64,000 nucleotides of DNA, from the NCBI RefSeq assembly GCF_023721815.1, contig NZ_JAMDLI010000022.1, forward strand, positions 1-64,000. The letters run 5' to 3'. The DNA comes from Pleomorphomonas sp. JP5. Its GTDB lineage: Bacteria; Pseudomonadota; Alphaproteobacteria; Rhizobiales; Pleomorphomonadaceae. A program made the translations under genes and the position numbers. Position 1 is the first letter of the stretch. Every line of letters starts with the position of its first letter. Below the pieces are notes generated by a model. The model was not told the DNA's origin, searched no databases, and saw only the letters and a program-made list of their open reading frames with translations. This document shows, one piece after another, positions 25,628-35,301 of this stretch.

Positions 25628-26149
25628 TCAGTCGTTGCCCTGACGGGAAATCGGCGGCTGGAAGGCAAATCCCAGGTCCCATGGGAAGTAGATCCACGTG
25701 TCCTGGCTGACCTCGGTGATGAAGGTATCGACCAGCGGCCGGCCCTTTGGCTTGGCGTAGACGGTGGCGAAATGGGCCTTCGGCATCATGTCGCGGACCA
25801 TGCGGGCGGTCTTTCCGGTGTCGACGAGGTCATCGATGATCAGCACGCCTGCGCCTTCGCCACCGTCGAGGCCGACGATCTCGGGGCTGACCTCCTTGAT
25901 GATCTGCAGCTCACCTTGCGAGCTGTAGTCATGATAGGAGGCGATGCCGACCGTTTCGATGACGCGAATGTTGAGCTCGCGCGCCACGATGGCCGCCGGC
26001 ACGAGGCCGCCGCGGGTGATGCAGACGATGGCCTTCCATTCGCCGAGGCCGGCGAGCCGCCAGGCGAGGGCGCGGGCATCGCGGTGGAACTGGTCCCAGG
26101 AGACCGGGAAAGCCTTGGGGGCGAGCGGCTGGGCGTCTTGCGGGGACAT
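25628..26149 (-). CDS. gpt: xanthine phosphoribosyltransferase
   Basis: A 173-aa type I phosphoribosyltransferase. The PRPP-binding motif is [14 protein letters not shown], and [20 protein letters not shown] is the flexible-loop region. It salvages xanthine and guanine using PRPP. GAGGA stands 8 bases before ATG 26149, supporting this start over 26164 or 26212. It lies 59 bp downstream of the CinA-type gene on the same strand and may be cotranscribed with it. Confidence 0.93.
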   Translation of the reverse strand: MSPQDAQPLAPKAFPVSWDQFHRDARALAWRLAGLGEWKAIVCITRGGLVPAAIVARELNIRVIETVGIASYHDYSSQGELQIIKEVSPEIVGLDGGEGAGVLIIDDLVDTGKTARMVRDMMPKAHFATVYAKPKGRPLVDTFITEVSQDTWIYFPWDLGFAFQPPISRQGND

Positions 26150-26208
26150 GTTGGCGATCCTCATGCGATCAGGCGTGGGGCTCTTCAAATGCCTGTTTTG
26201 CGTCGATT

Positions 26209-26976
26209 TCAATAGTCGGTGAGAGTGCTATCCCCGGCTTTGTCGCGGGCGATCGATGTCAGCATCGCTTCCACCGCCACGGTGGCGGCCGCGAGGGCCT
26301 CGGGATCGCGCGAGCGGATCACGAGCTTGGTGGAGAAGTTGCGGGCCGCGAGGATCGGATAGCTGCCGATGGAGACAAGCGGATGGGCCCGTGCGACCTC
26401 GCCGAGCGCCGAGCCGATCACCCCCTCGCCAAACGGACAGTCGACCGTGATCGACTGCACCGGCACGCCGCCGACCAGTTCCTTTTCGACGTTGAGAAGC
26501 ATCGCCTGCATGATCTTGGGCACGCCGGCCATGACGAAGACGTTGCCGATATGGAAGCCCGGCGCCTTGGAGACCGGATTGTCGATCAGCGTCGCGCCCA
26601 CCGGAATGCGCGCCATTCTGAGACGCGCCTCGGTCAGCTCCTCCGGCGTCGCGTAGTGCTGGCGCAGGATCTCCACGGCGTCGGGGTGGTGCTCGATGGC
26701 GACGCCGAAGGCCTTGGCCACCGCGTCGGCGGTGATGTCGTCGTGGGTCGGCCCGATGCCGCCGGTGGTGAAGACGTAGGTATAGGTGGTGCGCAGTGCA
26801 TCGAGTGCCGCAACGATGCGATCCTCTTCGTCGGGAACGACGCGGATCTCCTTGAGGTCGATGCCGATCTCGGTGAGGAAGGCGGCGATGTGGCCGGAGT
26901 TGGTGTCGCGAGTGCGGCCGGAAAGGATCTCGTCGCCGATGACGAGGACGGCGGCGGTGGGGGACTGAACTGTCAT
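26209..26976 (-). CDS. competence/damage-inducible protein A-type molybdopterin-binding domain protein
   Basis: A 255-aa protein of the CinA N-terminal/MoaB-Mog family. The opening [20 protein letters not shown] and the motif [20 protein letters not shown] are diagnostic. In CinA proteins this domain is linked to ADP-ribose or NAD-derivative pyrophosphatase activity. The C-terminal nicotinamide-nucleotide amidase domain of full CinA is absent, as in many alphaproteobacterial homologues. The ATG at 26976 opens the domain; longer upstream readings are non-coding. Confidence 0.88.
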   Translation of the reverse strand: MTVQSPTAAVLVIGDEILSGRTRDTNSGHIAAFLTEIGIDLKEIRVVPDEEDRIVAALDALRTTYTYVFTTGGIGPTHDDITADAVAKAFGVAIEHHPDAVEILRQHYATPEELTEARLRMARIPVGATLIDNPVSKAPGFHIGNVFVMAGVPKIMQAMLLNVEKELVGGVPVQSITVDCPFGEGVIGSALGEVARAHPLVSIGSYPILAARNFSTKLVIRSRDPEALAAATVAVEAMLTSIARDKAGDSTLTDY

Positions 26977-27156
26977 GGATCTGCGCCTTTGGAATCGTTG
27001 TCCCGTTTGTCGGGGATTCCGGGCTCGGAGACAATCGCGAACATTACGCGGAATTAAAGTTGCAGGCCCCGCTTCCGCCGCCGGATTGACGCAATCGAGC
27101 AAGATAAGGCGCTGATTGCAGGGCGCCCGCCCGGCTTTGTTCCTTTCAGGTCGATC

Positions 27157-29751
27157 ATGCCCGCCGCATTGTCCTCGGAGTCCGCCGTCGCCCCCGTCGC
27201 TCCTCCCCACCGCTTCGTCCGTCTGAAGCCATTTCTCGTCGCAGCCGTGGCGCTCCTCATCGTCGGTCTGTCGGTGCTGGCATTGTCGCGCCTGCTGTCG
27301 AATGTCGTCTACGACGATCTCGTGGCCGCCATAGACGATACGTCCTGGTCGCGGGTGGGGCTGGCCCTTCTGTTCACGGCCGGCAGCTTCCTGGCGCTGT
27401 CGATCTACGACGTGCATGCGCTGCGCTTTGCTGGCGTCCGGCTTCCCTATCGGCTGGTGGCGCTTGCGAGCTTTTGCGCCTATGCGGTGGGCAACATTGC
27501 CGGTTTCGGCCCGCTGACCGGCGGTTCCGTCCGCTACCGCTTCTATTCGCCATTCGGGCTCGAGCCGGAAGCGATCGCCAAGGTGGTGGCCTATGTCGCG
27601 GCGGCCTTCGGCTTCGGTCTCGCCTTCGTCGCCGGCTTGGGATTGACCATTTCCGGCCCCGATCTCGCCTCGCTGATCGGTATGCCCGGTGCCACGGTGC
27701 GCGGCATCGGACTGCTGGCCCTCGCCGGTGTCGCGACGGTGCTTCTGTTCGCAAGCCTCCGGCGCGGTTCGGTGACTGTGTTCGGTCGCGCCGTGGCGCT
27801 GCCCGAGGCGCGCGACATTCTCGCCCAGCTCGTGGCCACTTCGGTGGACGTCACCTGTGCCGCTGCCGTCCTCTACGTTCTGCTTCCCGATGGCGATGTC
27901 TCGTTCCCGGTGGTGCTGGCCGTGTTTTCGGTGGCGGTCGGCGCCGGTGTGCTCAGCCATCTGCCGGGCGGCGTCGGCATATTCGAGACGATCGTCGTCG
28001 GCGCTCTGGGAACCAGATTGCCGATCGATGGCGTGATCTCGGCGTTGCTCATCTACCGCATCATCTACTATGTGGTGCCGCTGATCGTGGCCGTGTTGGC
28101 GATGATCGTGACGGAGGCGCGGCGGGCGACGATCGCCAGTCCCGCGCTCACCGCGGCCGTGTCGGGCATCGCGCCGGTCATCCTCGGGACGCTGGCAATC
28201 GTGCTCGGCGCCATGCTGGTTTTCTCAGGCGTGACGCCGCCGGCCGATACCCGCCTCGATCTGATGGCGTCCTTCGTTCCGCTTCCGCTGGTGGAGGGCG
28301 CCCATTTCGTCGGCTCGGTGATCGGCGTCTTCCTGCTGGTGTCCGGGCGTGGCCTCGTCCATCGGCTCGATGGGGCGTGGTGGCTGACGATGACCCTGTC
28401 GGCCCTTTCGATCCCCCTGGCGCTTCTCAAGGCACTGGCTATCGGCGAAGCCATTCTGTTGGCGATCCTGATCGTCGGATTGGTCTCAAGCCGCCATCTC
28501 TACAGCCGGCCGGCATCGCTGCTGCATGACCGCCTCAGCCCGGCCTGGTGGCTCTGCATCGCCTCGATCCTGGCGCTTGCCGCCGGCATCCTGTTCTTCG
28601 TCTACAAGGAAGTGCCCTATAGCCACGATCTCTGGTGGCAGTTCGAGCTGTCGGCCGCCGCGCCACGCTCCCTCAGGGCCGCAGTCGGCATCGGGCTGGC
28701 CACTGCCGCCGTGGCGACATGGCTGCTGATCCGTCCACCGTCCGGCCGGATCGAGCCGGCAAGCGCCGAGGAACTGGCGCGCGCCATCGCCATTCTGGAA
28801 AGAGCCGGCCATGCGTCGGCCAATCTTGTCCGGATGGGCGACAAGAACCTGATGTTCTCGGACGATGGGACCGCCTTCCTGATGTACGCCAAGCGGGGCC
28901 GATCCTGGATATCGCTCGGCGATCCGGTGGGCTCCGAAGCGGGGCGGCGCGAACTCGCCTGGCGTTTCATAGAGTTGGCCCGAGCGCATGGCGGGCGTGC
29001 CGTTTTCTATCAGGTTCCGGCGGAAAGCCTGTCGCTTTACGCGGATGCCGGTCTCTCCGCCTTCAAACTCGGTGAGGAGGCCGTGGTCGATCTCGCCGCT
29101 TTCGACATCAAGGGCACGCGGCGTGGCAACTTGCGCAACGCCATCAACAAGGCGGAGCGCGACGGCATCGCTTTCGAGGTCGTCCAGCCCGAAGGCGTGC
29201 CGGCGCTCATGGACGAACTCGCCTCCGTGTCGGCAAGCTGGCTGGAGGCCCGGAAGGCGCGGGAGAAGACCTTCTCGCTCGGCGCCTTCGAACCCGATTA
29301 TGTGGCGTCCCAGCCGGTGGCGGTGCTGAGGCGGGCAGGGCGGATCTTCGCCTTTGCGACGCTGATGATTTCGGGCGACGGCCGGGAAGCGGCGATCGAC
29401 CTGATGCGCTTCACGCCGAAGTCGCCCAACGGGACGATGGAGCTGCTGTTCACCCGCATCCTGCTGCACTTCAAGGCGGCCGGTTTTGCCAACTTCAGCC
29501 TCGGCATGGCGCCGCTGGCCGGCCTGTCGGACAGCCCGATGGCGCCGTTGTGGCACAAGCTCGGCCGTGCCGCCTTCGAGCACGGCAATGCCCTATACAA
29601 CTTCCATGGCCTGCGCGCTTTCAAGACCAAGTTCGATCCGGTCTGGCAACAGCGTTACATGGCGGTGGCCGGCGGTCTCAACCCGCTGCTGGCGCTTGCC
29701 GACGTGACCTTCATCATCTCTGGCGGCCTCAAGGGAGCCGTTTCCAAATGA
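27157..29751 (+). CDS. mprF: bifunctional lysylphosphatidylglycerol flippase/synthetase MprF (LpiA)
   Basis: An 864-aa membrane protein. About 14 membrane segments (residues 20-530) form the flippase, with the GNIAGFGPLTGGSVRYRFYS signature. The cytosolic C-terminal DUF2156 synthase (residues about 540-850) ends in the conserved GLRAFKTKFDPVWQQRYMA. It transfers lysine from Lys-tRNA to phosphatidylglycerol and flips the product, lowering membrane negative charge and giving resistance to cationic peptides and acid. Its stop overlaps the acvB start as ATGA. The lpiA-acvB pair is known from Rhizobium and Agrobacterium, where it is acid-inducible. Confidence 0.95.
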   Translation: MPAALSSESAVAPVAPPHRFVRLKPFLVAAVALLIVGLSVLALSRLLSNVVYDDLVAAIDDTSWSRVGLALLFTAGSFLALSIYDVHALRFAGVRLPYRLVALASFCAYAVGNIAGFGPLTGGSVRYRFYSPFGLEPEAIAKVVAYVAAAFGFGLAFVAGLGLTISGPDLASLIGMPGATVRGIGLLALAGVATVLLFASLRRGSVTVFGRAVALPEARDILAQLVATSVDVTCAAAVLYVLLPDGDVSFPVVLAVFSVAVGAGVLSHLPGGVGIFETIVVGALGTRLPIDGVISALLIYRIIYYVVPLIVAVLAMIVTEARRATIASPALTAAVSGIAPVILGTLAIVLGAMLVFSGVTPPADTRLDLMASFVPLPLVEGAHFVGSVIGVFLLVSGRGLVHRLDGAWWLTMTLSALSIPLALLKALAIGEAILLAILIVGLVSSRHLYSRPASLLHDRLSPAWWLCIASILALAAGILFFVYKEVPYSHDLWWQFELSAAAPRSLRAAVGIGLATAAVATWLLIRPPSGRIEPASAEELARAIAILERAGHASANLVRMGDKNLMFSDDGTAFLMYAKRGRSWISLGDPVGSEAGRRELAWRFIELARAHGGRAVFYQVPAESLSLYADAGLSAFKLGEEAVVDLAAFDIKGTRRGNLRNAINKAERDGIAFEVVQPEGVPALMDELASVSASWLEARKAREKTFSLGAFEPDYVASQPVAVLRRAGRIFAFATLMISGDGREAAIDLMRFTPKSPNGTMELLFTRILLHFKAAGFANFSLGMAPLAGLSDSPMAPLWHKLGRAAFEHGNALYNFHGLRAFKTKFDPVWQQRYMAVAGGLNPLLALADVTFIISGGLKGAVSK

Positions 29752-31166
29752 AGCGACTGATATTGTTCGTCATGGTCGGTCTCCTGGGCGTGACCGGCCT
29801 GGCGACGGGTGCCTTCCTGTCTCTTTTCCCCCGCCTGCCTCCCGAGAAGACGGACACGCTGGCCATCTCCGAGGTGATCGCGCCGCGAGGTGAGCCCACC
29901 GGCCTCGTCTATCTGTTGTCGGGTAGCGAGGGCTATGGCTTTTGGGATCGCGTGAAGGCTCGCCGCTATGCGGCAAGCGGGGCCGTCGTCGTCGGCATCG
30001 ACACGCCGGCCACCTTCGCCAAGGCGGAGCGACTGCCCGACGACTGCGTCTACTTCGTCTCCGACGTCGAGCAGGTCAGCCAGAACATCCAGCGCGTACT
30101 GGACGTCGAAAGCTATCATTCTCCGGTGATGGCCGGCGCCGGTCTGGGCGGGACCTTTGCGTTGGCGCTCGCGGCCCAATCGCCGGACGCGACGATCGGT
30201 CGCACCATCGTCGTCGACCCGCATGTCGCGCTGCCGCTGCGCAAGGAGTTGTGCAGCGAGGCCAAGCACGTCCCTGCCGCCGATGGCCCCGGCTGGATCT
30301 ACGAACTGCAGAAGGGGCATCTTCCCGATCCGATCGACGTCTATCTGACTCGCGCCGCCGATCCGTCGGGCGCCGCCCATGTCGACGAACTGATCGGGTC
30401 GGGGTTTGCCATCGCCACGGCCCAAAGCGCCAAGCGCGCTGGTCGGACGCTCGACGGTGCGGTGTTTGAACAGCTTGCCGACGATGAGGATAGCGGATCG
30501 CCGCTCGCGGGCATTCCGATCACCCTGGTGCCTGCCGCTCCCAAGCATGACACCATGGCGATCATTTACTCAGGCGATGGCGGTTGGCGCGACATAGATG
30601 CCCAGATTGGCGGTTATCTTGCCAAGGCTGGTGTGCCGGTGGTCGGCATCGACTCGCTACGCTATTTCTGGAACGAGGTGGACCCCGCCGACGCTGCCGG
30701 TGATCTGACCAAGGTGATCGACACCTACGAGAAGAAGTGGGGCGTCCACAAGGTGGCGCTTATCGGCTATTCCTTCGGCGCCGACGCGCTGCCGGCGATC
30801 TATCAGGCTCTGCCGGAGGATCGAAAGGCCGGCGTCAAGCTGGTCTCCCTGTTGGCCTACACCGGTGCCCACCAGTTCGAGATCCAGGTGTCCGGCATTC
30901 TCGGCAGCAAGAGCGATCCGAGCGGCCCCACGACGCTGCCCGATCTCATGAAGGTCGAGCCGGTGAAAGTTCAGTGCATCTACGGCAGCGAGGACGACGA
31001 GACCGCCTGCACACGCCTGCCGAAGGACAAAGGCTTCAGTCTGCTGGTTCATCCCGGCGGGCATCACTTCAACGACGACTACAAGCCGGTGGCGAGGGAC
31101 ATTCTCAGTCGCCTCGCACCTTTGGCTTCCGTCGCGACGGAGGTGGAGGCGCAGGCCACGCCTTGA
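29748..31166 (+). CDS. acvB: AcvB/VirJ family protein, lysyl-phosphatidylglycerol hydrolase
   Basis: A 472-aa exported alpha/beta-hydrolase. The first 20 residues form a membrane/signal segment (LILFVMVGLLGVTGLATGAF). Two VirJ-like halves follow: the N-terminal half has a degenerate nucleophile elbow (GAGLGG), and the C-terminal half has GYSFGADALP and the His-containing HPGGHHFNDDYK. In Agrobacterium AcvB hydrolyses lysyl-PG in the periplasm, opposing LpiA. It is translationally coupled to mprF by an ATGA overlap. Confidence 0.92.
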   Translation: MKRLILFVMVGLLGVTGLATGAFLSLFPRLPPEKTDTLAISEVIAPRGEPTGLVYLLSGSEGYGFWDRVKARRYAASGAVVVGIDTPATFAKAERLPDDCVYFVSDVEQVSQNIQRVLDVESYHSPVMAGAGLGGTFALALAAQSPDATIGRTIVVDPHVALPLRKELCSEAKHVPAADGPGWIYELQKGHLPDPIDVYLTRAADPSGAAHVDELIGSGFAIATAQSAKRAGRTLDGAVFEQLADDEDSGSPLAGIPITLVPAAPKHDTMAIIYSGDGGWRDIDAQIGGYLAKAGVPVVGIDSLRYFWNEVDPADAAGDLTKVIDTYEKKWGVHKVALIGYSFGADALPAIYQALPEDRKAGVKLVSLLAYTGAHQFEIQVSGILGSKSDPSGPTTLPDLMKVEPVKVQCIYGSEDDETACTRLPKDKGFSLLVHPGGHHFNDDYKPVARDILSRLAPLASVATEVEAQATP

Positions 31167-31197
31167 CGCCAGCCGTGGGGGCGGCGAACAAGACGGG

Positions 31198-31887
31198 ATG
31201 CTGTTTCCTTCTCCGCTGGTGCCCGCGCGCCTGGTTCGCCGCTACAAGCGCTTTCTCGCCGACTGTCGTCTCGACGATGGCGAGGAGGTCACCGCCCATG
31301 TCGCCAACTCGGGCTCGATGCTCGGGCTCGCGACACCGGGTTCGCGCGTTTATCTCGCCCCTTCGAGCGATCCAAAGCGCAAGCTCGCCTGGAGCTGGCA
31401 GCTGGTCGAGGTGGATGGCGCGCTTGTCGGCATCGACACCGGTCTCTCCAACCGCATCGTCGCCGAAGCGATTGCCGGTGGCCGCATCCGGGCTCTCGCC
31501 GGTTATGACAGGTTGCGACGAGAGGTGCCCTATGGCGAGCGAAGCCGGGTCGACATGCTGCTCGAAGGCGACGGACGCCCGCCCTGCTATGTCGAGGTCA
31601 AGTCGGTGACGCTGTCGCGCCGGCCGGGTCTTGCCGAGTTTCCTGACGCGGTCACCGCGCGCGGCGCCAAGCATCTTGCCGAACTTGCCGCCGTGGTCAG
31701 AGGGGGCGCTCGCGCGGTCCTCCTCTATCTGGTGCAGCGCGGCGATTGCCACAGCTTCGAGCTGGCCGCGGACATCGATCCCACCTACGCGGCGGCGGCC
31801 GGGGCAGCGCGGGCCGCTGGCGTCGAGAGGTTGGTGGTCCACGCCGACGTCATGCCGGCGGGCATCGAAATCCGGAGCGATTTCTGA
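31198..31887 (+). CDS. sfsA: DNA/RNA nuclease SfsA (sugar fermentation stimulation protein homologue)
   Basis: A 229-aa SfsA family protein. Conserved segments are LVRRYKRFLADCRLDDGE, AHVANSGSMLGLATPGSRVY, SRVDMLLEG and YVEVKSVTLSRR. The last is the PD-(D/E)xK nuclease-like core. The cellular role is uncertain; in E. coli it was named for an effect on mal gene expression. ATG 31198 lies 31 bp after acvB, so it could be the third gene of that transcript, and map follows. Confidence 0.93.
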   Translation: MLFPSPLVPARLVRRYKRFLADCRLDDGEEVTAHVANSGSMLGLATPGSRVYLAPSSDPKRKLAWSWQLVEVDGALVGIDTGLSNRIVAEAIAGGRIRALAGYDRLRREVPYGERSRVDMLLEGDGRPPCYVEVKSVTLSRRPGLAEFPDAVTARGAKHLAELAAVVRGGARAVLLYLVQRGDCHSFELAADIDPTYAAAAGAARAAGVERLVVHADVMPAGIEIRSDF

Positions 31888-31990
31888 CAGAATGCATCCC
31901 AAGCATGTACTTCCCGCGGCGCTTGGGTATATGACGACGAAAACACGAAGCCCTGCGGCTTCCAATGCCAGACACAGGTTGGTTGATCCG

Positions 31991-32821
31991 ATGATCAATT
32001 ACGTCGACGCGGCGGTCGCGCCGTTGCGAAATACCGGAGACATTCGTCTATACAACGCTGCCGACTTCGACGGCATGCGCAAGGCCTGCCAGCTGACGGC
32101 ATCGTGCCTTGATGAACTCGTGGACATCGTCAAGCCCGGGGTCACAACCCAGGCCATCGACGACTTCGTCTACGCTTACGGGCGCGACCACGGCGCCCTG
32201 CCGGCCACGATCTACTATCGCGGCTACACCAAGTCGGTCTGCACCTCGATCAACCATGTGGTTTGTCACGGCATTCCCGACGAGAAACCGCTGCGTGAAG
32301 GCGAGATCGTCAACATTGACGTCACCTTCATCCTGGACGGCTGGCATGGCGACTCCTCGCGCATGTATGGCGTCGGCGCCATCAAGCGGGCTGCCGAGCG
32401 GCTGATCGACGTGACGCATGAATCGCTGATGCGCGGAATCGCGGCTGTTCGGCCGGGCAACACCACCGGCGACATTGGCGAGGCCATCCAGCGCTATGTC
32501 GAGGGCGAACGCTGCTCGGTGGTGCGCGACTTCTGCGGCCATGGTGTCGGCAAGCTGTTCCACGACACGCCGAACATCCTGCACTACGGCCGCAAGGGCG
32601 AGGGCCCCGTGCTGAAGGCGGGCATGATCTTCACCATCGAGCCGATGGTCAATCTCGGTCGGCCACACGTGAAGGTGCTGTCCGATGGGTGGACGGCGGT
32701 CACGCGCGACCGCTCGCTGTCGGCCCAGTTCGAGCATGCCGTCGGCGTGACCGATGCCGGCTGCGAGATTTTCACGCTGTCGCCCAAGAACCTGTTCAAG
32801 CCGCCGCTGACGGTGGCCTGA
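31991..32821 (+). CDS. map: type I methionine aminopeptidase
   Basis: A 276-aa pita-bread-fold enzyme removing N-terminal Met. All five metal ligands are visible: two Asp in VNIDVTFILDGWHGDSSR, His in CGHGVGKLFH, Glu in FTIEPMV and Glu in QFEHAVGV. The substrate His is in NHVVCHGIPDE. ATG 31991 matches the family start (YVDAAVAPLRNTG); the in-frame ATG at 31931 would add 20 atypical residues. In many relatives map is followed by radC; here radC is 4.5 kb further on. Confidence 0.96.
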   Translation: MINYVDAAVAPLRNTGDIRLYNAADFDGMRKACQLTASCLDELVDIVKPGVTTQAIDDFVYAYGRDHGALPATIYYRGYTKSVCTSINHVVCHGIPDEKPLREGEIVNIDVTFILDGWHGDSSRMYGVGAIKRAAERLIDVTHESLMRGIAAVRPGNTTGDIGEAIQRYVEGERCSVVRDFCGHGVGKLFHDTPNILHYGRKGEGPVLKAGMIFTIEPMVNLGRPHVKVLSDGWTAVTRDRSLSAQFEHAVGVTDAGCEIFTLSPKNLFKPPLTVA

Positions 32822-32827
32822 CCTGCC

Positions 32828-33070
32828 TCAGAACCCGGCGGCCATCGGGCAGCCTGGGTTGGAGCATGTCGAAGGATTGCAGCCCGGCTCCGCTGCAAAC
32901 GACGCCTTGGCGGCGCCGAGGCTGGGCGCCATCAAAGCCTTCTCGATCTTGGTGGCGCCGCAGGATGGGCAGGCATAGTCTGCTCTCTTGGCTTCCCAGT
33001 CGGCATTACCCCCGAACCAGTCGTCGAAGTCGTGTCCGCAGGCGGCGCAGTGCAGGTTGTAATGGATCAT
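32828..33070 (-). CDS. short DUF1178-type zinc-ribbon protein
   Basis: An 80-aa protein with two Cys pairs (CAACGHDF and CPSCGATK) and the DUF1178-like DWFGGNADWEAKRADYACPS and KIEKALMAPSLG. Family members are usually near 150 aa; this one stops after a Cys-rich end (CNPSTCSNPGCPM), so the normal C-terminal half is missing. It may be a naturally short version or a truncated copy. It is convergent with map, 6 bp stop to stop. Function unknown. Confidence 0.7.
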   Translation of the reverse strand: MIHYNLHCAACGHDFDDWFGGNADWEAKRADYACPSCGATKIEKALMAPSLGAAKASFAAEPGCNPSTCSNPGCPMAAGF

Positions 33071-33247
33071 GGCTGGCCGTGGTCTCCTCGTTGGGCAGGC
33101 GATAGGTCGCCGCGATGGGCGATCCTGTCAAGCGCAGAAGCCCGGATTCCTCGCCCCAAAAGCCTTGAGGTCGCCACAGGTCGGTCTTCGCTCCATCGCA
33201 TTCGTCGGGCAGGATCGCCACCATCGAATGCCTCGGGGGAGATCAAC

Positions 33248-35242
33248 GTGAAATCGATGCCACTTGCCGCCGCGCTTTTTGTCGCGGCTTCGCCGTTCGC
33301 GCTCATCACGTCGGCCCGTGCCGCCGACAAGGTGGGGTCGGTTCTGTTGTCGTCGGGCGGTCTCGCCGAGATTGTCCGCACCGTCGACCTCGCCGAAGGG
33401 GAGAGCCGTCTGGCGCTGGAAATACCCGTCGATCAGGCAGACGACGTTCTCAAAAGCCTGCTCGTCAGTGATCCTGGTGGATCTATCGTTTCGGTGACCC
33501 TCGACGGCGCCAATACGGTCGCCGAGGCGTTCAAACGCCTGCCGCTGAAACGCGAGGATCTCGCTTCCACCGCCAGCATTGCCGCTGCCATGACCGGCCA
33601 TGCCGCGACCATCGATGACGGCGTCGGGCATAAGGCGAGCGGAGTGATTCTCGGGGTCGGCAAGGTGCCACGCGCCACCGAGGGGCAACCGATCGAGCTG
33701 CCGGCGGTGACTTTGCGCGAGGACGACGGCAGTTTTGCCGAGGTGCTTCTCGGTCCGGGCGCCAGCATCGTCTTTGCAGACAAGGGCCTGCAACAGCGGC
33801 TGGACGCGGCAATCTCGGCTGTCGGCGCGGCGGCCGATACCAACTTTCGGACGCTCTCCATCGAGACAACGGGGAAGGGCGCCCGAACGGTGCGGCTTTC
33901 CTATGTGGTGGCGGCGCCGGTGTGGAAGGCGGCCTATCGCATTGTCCCGGCGGAAGACGGAAAGTCGCGTGTCCAGGGATGGGCGGTGCTGGAGAATGGC
34001 ACTGGCGAGGACTGGACCGACGTGCAGTTGACGCTGTCCTCGGCCAACCCGGTGGCGCTTCGGCAGCGGCTTGTCGACATGTACTGGCGCGAGCGGCGCG
34101 AAGCGCCATTGCTCTTACCGGGCGGTGCCATCAACCCCATGGTCGACGGTGCTCCGGCGGGCGGCGGTCTCAAAGCTTACGGAATGGAGGAGATGGCCGA
34201 TCTGCCAACGGACTCCGATATGGAGCGGAGGGATCTGGCAATGGCGGCGCCAGCCTTGCGCCCCGAGCCCTCGAGGGGCTTGCAAGCCGTTTCCGTCGAA
34301 GGCGACGTCAGCGTTTCCTTTGCACTGCCCCAGCCGGTCACGCTAAAGGCCGGCCAAACGTTGACCGTTCCGATTATCGATGCCGATCTTGACGCCGACC
34401 TGGTTTCGCTCTGGCGCGAGGACAGCGGCGGCGTGCCGCAGGCGGCGGTGTTTCTTTCGAACACCACAGGCCAGAGCGTGCCGCCCGGCATTTTTACGGT
34501 CTACGACACGGACGGTTATCTCGGGGACGCGCAAGTCGCTGGTATCCCGCCCGGCGAGAAGCGTTTCGCAGCTTTCGCCGCCGACCCCAAGACGCAGGTG
34601 ACGAGCGAGCGCAAGGAGAAGACGACAGTCGTAGGTCTTTCCGGCAGGAATGGCGTGTTGACGGTGAAGCGATCTCGAGTCTGGACGACCGTGTATCACC
34701 TCACGGCGCCCAAGGATGATGCGCGCACGGTGATGATCGATCACACTCGCCTTGGCGGTTCGGAGGTAACCACTGACGGAGAGGTGGTTTCTGACGAGGC
34801 GGGACGGCTGCGCGTCAGAACCAGCCTTCCGGCGGGAACGACCAGGGATCTTCGCGTTACCGAGACTGGAACCGAGTCGCGAGAGGTTTACCTCGTCGAT
34901 AGTGATTCCGATGCGCTGCTGTTCTACGCCTCGACCCACGGTGTCGATCCGGCGATTGCGAACAAGCTCAAGGAGTTGGCTGCCATCAAGACGCGAGTTG
35001 CGGACGCTCAGCGCGCGATTGAAAAGGCGGAGCAGGCTGTGGCGCGCCAATCGTCCGAGCAAGAGCGCATCCGTGCCAACCTGGGCGCTCTGCCGGAGAC
35101 TTCCGACAGCGCGAAGTCCTACATTGCCAAACTCGCACGGAGCGAAAAGGCTATCGAGGAGGCCGAGGCCGCGCGTGCCAGCGAGCAAGCGAAGGCCGAC
35201 CGGGAGCGGGCGGCTCTCGACGCGGCGATCGCAGCCTTCTGA
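33248..35242 (+). CDS. exported DUF4139 domain protein
   Basis: A 664-aa protein with a signal peptide (PLAAALFVAASPFALITSARA), a central beta-rich DUF4139-like region (VRLSYVVAAPVWKAAYRIVP, then GWAVLENGTGEDWTDVQLTL), and a C-terminal coiled coil (about residues 580-664, rich in Ala/Glu/Lys/Arg). GGGGGA lies 6-7 bases before GTG 33248, hence this start. Related proteins were once described as mucoidy inhibitor-like; the role is unknown. It ends in a strong terminator shared with the convergent porin gene. Confidence 0.8.
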   Translation: MKSMPLAAALFVAASPFALITSARAADKVGSVLLSSGGLAEIVRTVDLAEGESRLALEIPVDQADDVLKSLLVSDPGGSIVSVTLDGANTVAEAFKRLPLKREDLASTASIAAAMTGHAATIDDGVGHKASGVILGVGKVPRATEGQPIELPAVTLREDDGSFAEVLLGPGASIVFADKGLQQRLDAAISAVGAAADTNFRTLSIETTGKGARTVRLSYVVAAPVWKAAYRIVPAEDGKSRVQGWAVLENGTGEDWTDVQLTLSSANPVALRQRLVDMYWRERREAPLLLPGGAINPMVDGAPAGGGLKAYGMEEMADLPTDSDMERRDLAMAAPALRPEPSRGLQAVSVEGDVSVSFALPQPVTLKAGQTLTVPIIDADLDADLVSLWREDSGGVPQAAVFLSNTTGQSVPPGIFTVYDTDGYLGDAQVAGIPPGEKRFAAFAADPKTQVTSERKEKTTVVGLSGRNGVLTVKRSRVWTTVYHLTAPKDDARTVMIDHTRLGGSEVTTDGEVVSDEAGRLRVRTSLPAGTTRDLRVTETGTESREVYLVDSDSDALLFYASTHGVDPAIANKLKELAAIKTRVADAQRAIEKAEQAVARQSSEQERIRANLGALPETSDSAKSYIAKLARSEKAIEEAEAARASEQAKADRERAALDAAIAAF

Positions 35243-35249
35243 ACAACGA

Positions 35250-35273
35250 AAAGGCCCGGACGACCGGGCCTTT
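35250..35273. terminator. bidirectional Rho-independent terminator
   Basis: A perfect 10-bp stem (35250-35259 with 35264-35273), AAAGGCCCGG/CCGGGCCTTT around a 4-nt loop, lies between the convergent DUF4139 and porin genes. The A-T ends allow use from both sides, although the T tracts are short. Confidence 0.8.
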
Positions 35274-35301
35274 CCCCTAATCCCCGCAGAGGGGATCGAT
35301 A

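Noticed and set aside
26977-27960. upstream extension of the CinA-type reading frame
   Set aside because: The part before the ATG at 26976 is low-complexity antisense of mprF; the domain starts exactly at that ATG.
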